From positions 19,599,752 to 19,663,751 of the forward strand of contig JACBWW010000007.1 in assembly GCA_020086605.1 (NCBI GenBank): DNA of 64,000 nt. The letters run 5' to 3'. The stretch comes from Lanius collurio. Its lineage: Eukaryota; Chordata; Aves; Passeriformes; Laniidae. Below, piece by piece: positions 59,301-64,000 of the stretch. Every line of letters begins with the position of its first letter. Position 1 is the first letter of the stretch. Position numbers and translations under genes: made by a program. The notes under the pieces were generated by a model that made no database searches, had not been told where the DNA came from, and saw only the letters and a program-made list of their open reading frames with translations.

Positions 59301-62300
59301 AGGAACAAAACAGGCATCAGTCTTCACTGCACTCCCTTGTGTGCTATCAAAACTCAGAACAGCTGTGCCATAGAATGAGTTTCTTTTAATCTATTTCTAT
59401 GAAGATTAAACCTCTGCTACGTATTTGTAAATAAAAGAAGCGTTTGGATAAAAGTACTGCCCTGGCATTCTCTGTGTTTTCTGAACTTTTCAGCACACTT
59501 CCTCACACATTCCTGGTTCCTATGAGCTAGCACTCATGCAGATGAAACCTGGACACCATTCAGATCACATGACAATAATCATTTCCCACAGGTCATTTGG
59601 GCATGGCCCCATCTCTGGAGGAAGAAAACAGTTTTGCCTTACAGATGTATGGACTCATCCCACACAGCCCTAGGCCAGCAAACAGGCACTGGCTTGCATT
59701 TATTTCTTAATCTAGACATGGCAAAAAATGCTCATTCTCTGGATATGGTTAGAAATGTGAAGTGTTCAGTAAAACTCCAAGTAAGGAAATCAAAATCTTA
59801 TCCACCCTTGTTTTCTACAAAGTTTAGGATTTGGCATTTCAGCATTTTCTACCAGACTCATTGCATCAAATGTCATAGTTCAACTAGCAAATAATCACAT
59901 AGAAATAAGAAACTTTAAATCCTTTAAACTCACAACTGATTTGACTTAACAATGAACATTATGTACATTATTAATATCTTATTTATGAGCACCCCTAAGT
60001 CCCATTCTCGTCTACTTTTCTGGGCATATATATGTGTTTTTTAGCTCAATGCATCTATCTGGCTATCATTCTAATTGCATGGTGTATATTTTATGAGACA
60101 GAAAAACAGCCACACATACAGCATAAGTTCCAATGTAACTATGCATCTGGAAGTGATGAGTTTTTTAGGTTTTTTAAGGCTTACGATGAAGATTTCTATT
60201 TACTCTTTTAAATTATATACACTTAACAATATTCAGAATCTGCCCTTATAGTCATTAGTTATATATATATTTACATACTTGTGTCACTGAAATATGTATG
60301 CATCCCAGCTCATCTATATAATATTATGTTATGCACAGCTGAGCCTTGTCTATGTAATAACTGATATTGGAGCAATAAAAAGGGCTTCAGGGGATACTCT
60401 ATCACACAGTTCATGTGGCCAACAAAACATAAACAAGAACCATGAGACAATTTTATTTTTTAAAAAAGACTCAATTAAGAGAAAGAAAATATTTAATTTA
60501 TATTTATTTGCAGCCGGGAGCATGTAATTAAATTCCAAGCCATTAATTTCAATCTGCTATCAAAAAGTATCCTTCCCAGATGAGAGGAAGAGAAACCAAG
60601 AATATGATAAAATTCTGGAAATTATTCACACTGCTTTCTTTGTTTGGCAGCACAGATCTTGATGTTATGGATGATCAAAGACCACCTTTTACCTAGGAAA
60701 AAAGCAGAAGCCAACACAAGCCAAGAGAAGTCCAAAATGCTTTATTGATATAGTAATTTCATCCCCATCTCCTATGCTTCAAGTAATAAAAACCTTTATG
60801 AGAAATAGTATTTTCTTAAGGCTCTTTTCCATCATTTTTGTAATTAAAATAACCTGAAGTGATATATAAATTTGAAATGTTATTTCTTTCCAAACCAAAA
60901 AAGTTATGGGCTTTTTCTATTAAAAATGCATGTTTGAAAAGTACTAGGATGATATTTTTCTTTTTGATCCCTCAATAAAGGCCTAATTTGCATGCCACAT
61001 TTCCTAAGAATGTATGATATTTCTGACACAAAGCATACGAAATATCATCCTGATATACTTCAATAATATATGAACATAAAATCCAAGTAATGACTCCACA
61101 TAATCTATTGAAAAATTAAACAGAACATGATTACTTTGAGTGTATTTGAATGCAACTGGTAAGAATAAAAGACAGTGAAACTCATTAGAATTAGGATACC
61201 CAAAAGGCAGGAACAGTGGGAAGGGGTTGTTCAAAGCTTTCCTTTGGCATCAGCACTAAATAAAAGATTTACGTCCCGAGTTGTGAAACTAAAAACCATA
61301 ATTTTAAAAAGGGTAACATGGATAAATATCACTTTTGAAAACTAAGGTCTAAATATTATTAAGACAAATTCAGATATGATACACATATACCTACAGTTCA
61401 TAATGCATGGCAAGTAGTAGAAAATGCAATCCCTGCAGTTCCAGGATCACAATTACATCACTTCAAGAAAGAAAAAATATTACGTATTCAAATTTGACAA
61501 AATCCAGGGACTCTTTACTTTCCTAAAATTTAACTGCTTCTTGAAGTGATTAAACTAGTTTACTCTCTTTCCTTCATAAGACTTAGAGCTCATTAAGTCC
61601 TTGCCAACTGAAAAGTTGTATTAATTCTTTTCTAATGCAACCAGTAATTTAAAAACACGCTAATATAGCACCATTTCTAACCTAACCCTGTTAGTGATTA
61701 TTTCTCAGACAGGACTCTTCCTATTCTTCCATGCTAGGGGGCATCACTCCAAATAGAGCAACTACAGATATTTTTTTAGTTTTCCCTGCTTCCAAAAAAT
61801 CACAGGACACACACTCCTAGCTTGTTTAGAGTAGAATTTCAGACTGTTTCCTGCATAAATTTCTCAAATAAAAAAGCTAAAAGAGATTCACCTTTAAGTC
61901 TGCTCTCTTTGAATTGTAACTATTGCAGGAAGTTCCTCGGTAGTATGATGAAACAGCAGGAGTCCTTCTGAAAATCTACCCTGGGACTTTGAGGAGACTC
62001 AAAGTCATGGTGGATACTAAAATTATCAGCATGAAGACTTCTGTTTGCTCATTTTCACCTGGAAGATTAGCTGTTCTCATTCCGATCTGTTTCTGTGTGT
62101 TTTAGTGCACAAACTATAAAGCAGAATTTAGCTTAGAGATAATGAAAACCTGAACAATTTTATCTAGGCTTACATCAAAAGAGAATCAGGCAGAAAGAAG
62201 TATCTGTGTTCTTGTACACACTTCTGTTGAACATCAAGACCCAAAGCTAAATACCTCCCTCTCTTGTTGTACAATTATAGGAGGATTCCTCCTTAAAGTG

Positions 62301-63673
62301 TTGCAAGCATTCACTTTTCTGACCAGCAGTGCTTGTCACTTGGAATGCCTGTTTCCATCAAATCACATCAGTCAGCAACATCAGAAACTGCAGAACATGA
62401 AAATAAGATGCAAGCCAAGTGCAAAACATGCTGTGGTATCCTCTGACTGGAGAGGAAACTGAGCACTCCATGGGATTCCAAAGATGAAGTTCTTTCACAG
62501 ATTGACTCATATCATTTACATATGGACACACTGATTGATCTTGTATGATCAAGACATTCCTCTGAAATGCATCCAAATAAAAAGCAGGGGAGCATGCATT
62601 CTTCTGCCAAGTCAGAGATGCATTTTTTTGAACTGAACAAGGCTTAAATCAAACCAATATATTGCTCCTTTGTTATGCTTCAAACTCACAGTAAATTATT
62701 TTTAATGGAAATATCCCCCTCCCCCATCCCCTTGAGTCTAAAGTAATTTTGTCTTAAATGGCTGAATACTTCTGGAATATGTGTTTCCCAATTGCACGCA
62801 ACATAAATTTAACCCTCTTGTATCACAAAAAAGGCCCAAAGAACAGCCCACCCTCCCCCACAAAACAAAACAAAAAACAAACAAAAAAAAACCCTGAAAA
62901 AGATTAAATCCTAAATATTTAAATTTAGGATGTGCTACATTTATAAGCAATAGATAATTGCCTTCTTTTGCATTCATCCTATACACTGAATGCGATTGTC
63001 ATCCTGTAGAGAAAACTGTAAAGGGTATCCAAATAATCAGTGCTCATAATCTGATGCATTATCACAAGAAAGGGAGTTAACACTGCAGCTGTAAATCCAG
63101 CTGTAAATCCAGCAATTCCTTTGAATTACAGTCACTAACTTTGCAATTTGATATTTCTTATGCATTCTTTTTGTTTTTTTCAGTCTCCCAGGTTGCATTT
63201 CTTTTGTAACCTGAAGTTTGAGACAAACAAACTCTCTGGGCAGTGCCAACAGTTGTCCCTCCCCTGTTATCAACCATGGATAGAGACTGAGGAGCTCTGA
63301 GCCCTCCCCACAGCCCCTGGAGCTGGCAAGAAGCAGCTGTTCAATTTGCAGAGGAAACTCTACAGGCCAGACAGATTGCAGGGAGTGATCAAGGTGACAA
63401 GGCTCCACAGTGCAAATAGTATTGCTGTATGGTGAGGGAAAAAATACTATGGTCTTCAGCTTCATTAAGTTCTCAACTTCCAGACATAAGGAATCACAAA
63501 AATTTCAAGACACTGCTGTTACCTGCTCAAGTTTGGTTGTGTTGTTCACAGTGACATTTTCAGATGCACTGTCTTGAGACTGCTGCTTGCACAAGCCTTT
63601 AGCTGCATCTTTGAACATGGTATCTTTCTCCAGCAAACTGTCTTGCTTGGCAATTGGTAAAGCCAGGGGATTG
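8199..63673 (-). CDS. MYO16: Unconventional myosin XVI, internal part of a spliced gene (11 exons)
   Basis: Spliced coding region on the minus strand. Exons in transcript order: 63673-63523, 57770-57660, 54771-54706, 51992-51865, 43569-43464, 41570-41453, 35340-35193, 13102-12991, 9905-9788, 9028-8957, 8340-8199. The sum is 1272 nt: one base finishing a codon, 423 codons, then two bases. Every acceptor is AG, every donor GT, and all phases agree. The peptide follows vertebrate MYO16 in order: linker ([13 protein letters not shown]), motor start ([10 protein letters not shown]), purine-binding loop (NPFKELPIY), P-loop (GESGSGKT), switch I region ([11 protein letters not shown]), LEKSR, ILHLGDI and RDLLAKSLY. 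Family knowledge: MYO16 is a brain-enriched myosin with N-terminal ankyrin repeats that bind protein phosphatase 1, a motor, and a proline-rich tail linked to WAVE and PI3K signalling. Ankyrin, switch II, relay, IQ and tail exons are outside the window. The assignment rests on remembered family sequence, not a database search, but the match is extensive and collinear. Confidence 0.96.
8341..8956 (-). other. MYO16 intron, phase 1, 616 nt
   Basis: Shortest intron in the window, AT-rich, nothing recognised beyond its splice sites. Confidence 0.85.
8957..9028 (-). CDS. MYO16: MYO16 exon: short motor segment
   Basis: 72-nt exon: two bases complete Val, 23 codons [17 protein letters not shown] to QYFK, then one base of Gly. 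It matches the myosin pattern (va.lLgvs.eeL..aLt...) that follows the ILHLG helix. Acceptor atttcag, donor GTAAAT. The surrounding introns are short (759 and 616 nt), so the last three exons in the window form a cluster. Confidence 0.94.
9029..9787 (-). other. MYO16 intron, phase 1, 759 nt
   Basis: Short intron, AT-rich, no features beyond its splice sites. Confidence 0.85.
9788..9905 (-). CDS. MYO16: MYO16 exon: ILHLGDI helix
   Basis: 118-nt exon, starts phase 0, ends with one base of a Val codon (phase 1). The peptide starts [20 protein letters not shown] and continues [10 protein letters not shown]. ILHLGxIxF is one of the most recognisable myosin motor signatures. The acceptor is tgtgtgcag and the donor GTCAGT. 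The coding part contains several CpG dinucleotides and is clearly richer in GC than the flanking intron. Confidence 0.96.
9906..12990 (-). other. MYO16 intron, phase 0, 3085 nt
   Basis: AT-rich unique sequence; a short CT-rich run near 10905-10950 and a purine-rich run at about 12853-12882. No interspersed repeat recognised. Confidence 0.8.
12991..13102 (-). CDS. MYO16: MYO16 exon: motor segment before ILHLG
   Basis: 112-nt exon: one base completes Arg, then 37 codons from [11 protein letters not shown] to ALGFNSL, phase 0 at the 3' end. It carries [17 protein letters not shown], corresponding to the myosin stretch ...f..l..Al..lGfs..e. The front half ([12 protein letters not shown]) is variable compared with the mammalian protein I remember, as expected for a surface loop. 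Acceptor ctctgcag, donor GTAAGT. Confidence 0.94.
15249..15640. other. Unassigned GC-richer patch in intron
   Basis: Sequence of higher complexity and GC than its surroundings, with short open frames on both strands (66 codons minus at 15249-15449; 77 codons plus at 15410-15643). I do not recognise a repeat family or a protein in it. Confidence 0.4.
18653..18716 (+). repeat. (AAAC)n-like A/C-rich repeat
   Basis: A/C-only stretch with few interruptions, starting with clear acaaacaaacaaac units and decaying to the right. Confidence 0.9.
19248..19387 (+). mobile_element. CR1 LINE 3' end fragment
   Basis: Plus-strand remnant reading tacctggaggttttcaagac, then a tggtccagcttggagcagg segment, ending in attctgtgatcctatg, a decayed CR1 terminus. 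Antisense to MYO16. About 140 bp and heavily diverged. Confidence 0.8.
21246..21265 (+). repeat. Poly-A run
   Basis: Uninterrupted run of 20 A about 100 bp before the TA-rich microsatellite. No retrogene or SINE body was recognised next to it. Confidence 0.95.
21364..21462 (+). repeat. TA-rich / TGTATA microsatellite
   Basis: About 100 bp of alternating TA with scattered TG and CA steps (for example atatatatatgtat and tatgtatacatatgtg). Interrupted, so likely an old microsatellite. Confidence 0.92.
26584..26695 (-). mobile_element. CR1 LINE 3' end fragment
   Basis: The plus strand begins atagaatcatcatcattatt, followed by gtgggttggaagggacctta and a gggcagggatgccatccact block: the reverse complement of a CR1 3' end. 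Similarity fades after about 26695, although some diverged sequence could extend further. Confidence 0.85.
27337..27736. other. Assembly gap, 400 N
   Basis: Run of exactly 400 undetermined bases. The right edge is a TA repeat followed by a T-run, a typical cause of assembly breaks. The open frames drawn across it are meaningless. Confidence 0.99.
27737..27766 (+). repeat. (TA)7 plus T16 tract at the gap edge
   Basis: Seven TA units at 27737-27750 followed directly by 16 T. The tract probably extends into the gap. Confidence 0.95.
31541..31562 (+). repeat. (AAATT)n microsatellite
   Basis: Four perfect AAATT units plus a partial one. Short and perfect, so a possible polymorphic marker. Confidence 0.92.
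35193..35340 (-). CDS. MYO16: MYO16 exon: LEKSR / NFH segment of the motor
   Basis: 148-nt exon, starts with two bases completing an Ala codon and ends with AG of a codon split in phase 2. The peptide runs [17 protein letters not shown] and then [14 protein letters not shown] to LSNLSAH. It carries the myosin LLEKSRV block and the NFHIFY block in the expected spacing. The Met and Phe replacements of common Leu residues are conservative. Acceptor ttaatcag, donor GTAGG. The following intron is by far the longest in the window. Confidence 0.95.
35341..41452 (-). other. MYO16 intron, phase 1, 6112 nt
   Basis: Mostly AT-rich. A more complex, moderately GC-rich block at about 35880-36790 has no family I recognise. 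Short A-runs occur near 38654 and 38852. No CR1 recognised. Confidence 0.8.
35880..36790. other. Unassigned moderately GC-rich block in intron
   Basis: About 0.9 kb of non-simple sequence, less AT-rich than its flanks, with open frames of 78 and 74 codons on plus and 92 codons on minus (36510-36788). None resembles a protein I know, and no transposon ends were seen. Confidence 0.35.
41453..41570 (-). CDS. MYO16: MYO16 exon: switch I region
   Basis: 118-nt exon, starts in phase 0, ends with one base of a Gly codon (phase 1). Thirty-nine codons begin [13 protein letters not shown] and include [15 protein letters not shown]. The LEAFGHAKT block is the highly conserved myosin segment after loop 1. 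Switch I, normally NxNSSRFGK, reads NDFSSCFIK at codons 16-24, so the usual third Asn, Arg and Gly are Phe, Cys and Ile. From memory the mammalian MYO16 protein also has Cys and Ile here, so this is a family trait rather than an error. Acceptor ttttttgcag, donor GTAAGT. Confidence 0.96.
41571..43463 (-). other. MYO16 intron, phase 0, 1893 nt
   Basis: AT-rich unique sequence with no recognised repeat or RNA gene. Confidence 0.8.
43464..43569 (-). CDS. MYO16: MYO16 exon: P-loop (Walker A)
   Basis: 106-nt exon: one base completes a Ser codon, then 35 codons to KIKH. Residues 1-8 (43545-43568) are GESGSGKT, the nucleotide-binding P-loop, differing from the common myosin GESGAGKT only in Ala to Ser. 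It is followed by [15 protein letters not shown], characteristic of MYO16. Six cysteines or serines cluster in the RASCSR stretch (loop 1), where myosins vary. The acceptor is cattgcag with a strong pyrimidine tract upstream (about 43575-43615); the donor is GTAAGT. Phase 0 at the 3' end. Confidence 0.97.
43960..44340 (+). repeat. Purine-rich tract (pyrimidine-rich in the MYO16 transcript)
   Basis: Two long stretches, about 43965-44050 and 44155-44340, are mainly A and G on the plus strand with many GGAA and GAAA units. In the minus-strand transcript they become C/U-rich, some 400-770 nt before the acceptor of the P-loop exon. Confidence 0.75.
44970..46305 (+). mobile_element. CR1 LINE, reverse transcriptase half to 3' end
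   Basis: About 1.3 kb on the plus strand, antisense to MYO16. It begins near tgagggtcctgagggagctg, includes a degraded NYRPISL block (gggaactacagaccaatcag), the FADDTKLW catalytic-box region of CR1 reverse transcriptase at about 45465-45490, the ORF2 C-terminus, and ends with acattctgtgattctatg at about 46305. Frameshifts and stops break the frame repeatedly, so it cannot encode an active enzyme. It is the longest uninterrupted CR1 piece here. Confidence 0.9.
46709..46749 (+). repeat. 22-bp imperfect tandem duplication
   Basis: A unit beginning agtcctcccttacagacag at 46709-46730 is followed at once by a second copy matching over its first 18 bases. Confidence 0.85.
48590..48960. other. Unassigned GC-richer patch in intron
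   Basis: GC-richer block with overlapping open frames on both strands (125 codons minus at 48590-48967; 98 and 93 codons plus). The mirrored open frames suggest low stop density from composition rather than a gene. It could be an old transposon remnant; no family recognised. Confidence 0.4.
50570..51086 (+). mobile_element. CR1 LINE, ORF2 C-terminus and 3' UTR
   Basis: Plus-strand CR1 copy, about 0.5 kb. A frame open from about 50624 to the stop at 50972-50974 keeps the CR1 ORF2 C-terminal sequence essentially intact ([20 protein letters not shown], then [14 protein letters not shown], then [20 protein letters not shown]). After the stop comes a 3' UTR with the gctggactcgatgatctcaa block and a decayed terminus (ggttctgtaatcctac). 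It is 5'-truncated near a cagtcctgcatccag-like junction. The 3' UTR type differs from that of the 44970-46305 copy. Confidence 0.9.
51865..51992 (-). CDS. MYO16: MYO16 exon between purine loop and P-loop
   Basis: 128-nt exon, starts in phase 0 and ends with AG (phase 2), which the next exon completes to a Ser codon. Forty-two codons begin [12 protein letters not shown] and include [17 protein letters not shown] and QHPQCFIL. In ordinary myosins this part reads PPHIFaiad.Ay..m......QsilisGESGAGKT, so the exon ends exactly where the P-loop should begin. The acceptor is ttttcag; the donor GTGAAA is a weaker than average match but is fixed by the phase and the next exon. Not captured as an ATG-initiated open frame. 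Confidence 0.95.
51993..54705 (-). other. MYO16 intron, phase 0, 2713 nt
   Basis: AT-rich unique sequence. A somewhat GC-richer patch at about 54190-54380 was not recognised. No CR1 or LTR seen. Confidence 0.8.
54706..54771 (-). CDS. MYO16: MYO16 exon: purine-binding loop of the motor
   Basis: Short 66-nt exon, phase 0 at both ends, 22 codons starting [10 protein letters not shown] and ending PIYSTM. Codons 11-19 (54715-54741) spell NPFKELPIY, the loop that contacts the adenine of ATP in myosins (general form NPxxxLPxY). The acceptor is ttttttcag and the donor GTAAG. It is too short to stand out as an open frame and was found by looking for the sequence that must follow QIY in the previous exon. 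Confidence 0.95.
55101..55178 (-). mobile_element. CR1 LINE 3' end fragment
   Basis: The plus strand tcacagaatcgcagaagctg followed by gagttggaagggacctacaa is the reverse complement of a CR1 3' end. Less than 100 bp is recognisable. Sense orientation relative to MYO16. Confidence 0.82.
55428..56113 (+). mobile_element. CR1 LINE, ORF2 C-terminus to 3' end
   Basis: Plus-strand CR1 copy, about 0.7 kb, antisense to MYO16. It starts around tattgatggatgaaaggctg, contains the ggctgcatccaaagcagcgt and actctggggtccctgca-type blocks, and the C-terminal peptide [20 protein letters not shown]. It ends after cagatgatctcaaacgtcct with a degraded terminus near 56113. A 21-bp segment is duplicated in tandem at 55591-55632. 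Not coding-competent. Confidence 0.88.
55591..55632 (+). repeat. 21-bp tandem duplication inside CR1
   Basis: Two perfect 21-bp copies beginning ctgcagccagctctggggtc stand next to each other, followed by a further partial ctgca. Other CR1 copies I know have one, so this is a local duplication in this copy. Confidence 0.9.
57660..57770 (-). CDS. MYO16: MYO16 exon: start of the myosin motor domain
   Basis: 111-nt exon, phase 0 at both ends, 37 codons. The peptide begins [15 protein letters not shown] and ends [12 protein letters not shown]. This matches the usual motor-domain opening, where an acidic DL..L..L motif is followed by a helix ending in R(Y/F)....IY. The acceptor is ttttttctag with a good pyrimidine tract; the donor is GTGAGT directly after the Tyr codon. 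The next exon continues with TYIGD, restoring the conserved IYTYIG block across the junction, which supports both splice sites. Confidence 0.96.
62861..62892 (+). repeat. A/C-rich simple repeat
   Basis: caaaacaaaacaaaaaacaa followed by an A-run and a short C-run. Confidence 0.9.
63087..63110 (+). repeat. 12-bp tandem duplication
   Basis: Two perfect copies of agctgtaaatcc in tandem, followed by a partial third (ag). Confidence 0.9.
63523..63673 (-). CDS. MYO16: MYO16 exon: linker between ankyrin repeats and motor
   Basis: 151-nt exon. It opens with one base completing a codon, so the upstream intron is phase 2, and it ends in phase 0. Fifty full codons contain [13 protein letters not shown] and [11 protein letters not shown], which are distinctive for MYO16, and end in EQ before a GTAACA donor. 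The acceptor is a tttgtag with a weak pyrimidine tract. The second half (after QDS) is rich in Ser, Asn and Thr, as expected for a flexible linker with relaxed sequence constraint. The open frame continues upstream past the acceptor, but that stretch has no MYO16 similarity and is read as intron. This is the most 5' exon visible; ankyrin-repeat exons must lie beyond 64000. Confidence 0.95.
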
Positions 63674-64000
63674 CTACAAAGAGAATCAATAAAGCAATTA
63701 GACTCCTGCTGAAGATGACAGACAATCAAATGTGGACAGCACAAGCACAGAACTGGGATACAACTCAGGGCTGAAACACAAGATTCTGGTCCAAATACTA
63801 AAAAGAAATTGATGAGAAATAAACTGTTCACATAGGCTAGTCTGTTCCCAAAGACACAGAGTAATATATTTTGATTTAAAATACACCTTTATGCATGTAT
63901 TTACTGAAGCAGAATTGAGCAAGCCAAAGAGAATATGCATGAGTCTGCTTTTAACAGCACTAGGCTGGAAAATCAATAGCCAATTTTGCAACTGAATTTA
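63674..64000 (-). other. 3' end of the MYO16 intron upstream of the first visible exon
   Basis: No coding similarity is visible up to the window edge. It ends in the tttgtag acceptor of the 63523-63673 exon. The frame open across the acceptor is not MYO16-like. Confidence 0.85.

Larger units (their letters stand above)
57771..63522 (-). other. MYO16 intron, phase 0, 5752 nt
   Basis: Holds AT-rich unique sequence, an A/C-rich simple repeat at 62861-62892, a short 12-bp tandem repeat at 63087-63110, and a GC-richer patch at about 63200-63420 with a 142-codon open frame that I cannot assign. Another moderately GC-rich unassigned patch is at about 58680-58860. No clear interspersed repeat was recognised. 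Confidence 0.8.

Noticed and set aside
63674..63831. Upstream extension of the open frame at the linker exon, with an ATG near 63831
   Set aside because: The sequence before the AG at 63674-63675 has no MYO16 similarity and sits behind a usable acceptor, so it is intron.
1..64000. tRNA, rRNA, CRISPR arrays, operons, phage or bacterial systems
   Set aside because: No such signal was found; the sequence is vertebrate intron and exon DNA.

Overview
The window is non-coding-rich vertebrate DNA. It carries a spliced gene with long introns, is AT-rich, and contains several 5'-truncated CR1-type LINE copies whose 3' ends resemble the avian ATTCTATG terminus, plus one solo LTR. I saw no Alu- or L1-like repeats. 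This points to a bird; the species cannot be told from what I can see. There is no bacterial, phage, plasmid or CRISPR content.

One gene explains all the coding signal: an internal part of MYO16 (unconventional myosin XVI) on the minus strand. Eleven exons run from high to low coordinates: 63523-63673, 57660-57770, 54706-54771, 51865-51992, 43464-43569, 41453-41570, 35193-35340, 12991-13102, 9788-9905, 8957-9028 and 8199-8340. All have AG acceptors and GT donors, the phases agree at every junction, and together they give 1272 nt (1 + 423 codons + 2) with no stop or frameshift. They encode the end of the linker after the N-terminal ankyrin repeats and the first half of the myosin motor: motor start, purine-binding loop, P-loop, switch I and the helices leading to the relay. 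The upstream exons (ankyrin repeats) and downstream exons (switch II, relay, actin-binding regions, tail) lie outside the window.

The rest is intron. Intron lengths range from about 0.6 kb (8341-8956) to about 22 kb (13103-35192). Recognisable contents are CR1 fragments at 3719-5090, 19248-19387, 26584-26695, 44970-46305, 50570-51086, 55101-55178 and 55428-56113, a ~375-bp LTR nested inside the first of these, simple repeats, a 400-N assembly gap at 27337-27736, and a few GC-richer unassigned patches. The short open frames scattered through the introns look like chance or CR1 debris.

Points worth a second look are the unusual switch I of the motor (Arg to Cys), its contrast with a near-canonical P-loop, the nested LTR that puts a polyadenylation signal in sense orientation inside a MYO16 intron, and a long pyrimidine-rich stretch of the transcript upstream of the P-loop exon. 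I found no convincing new biological system here.
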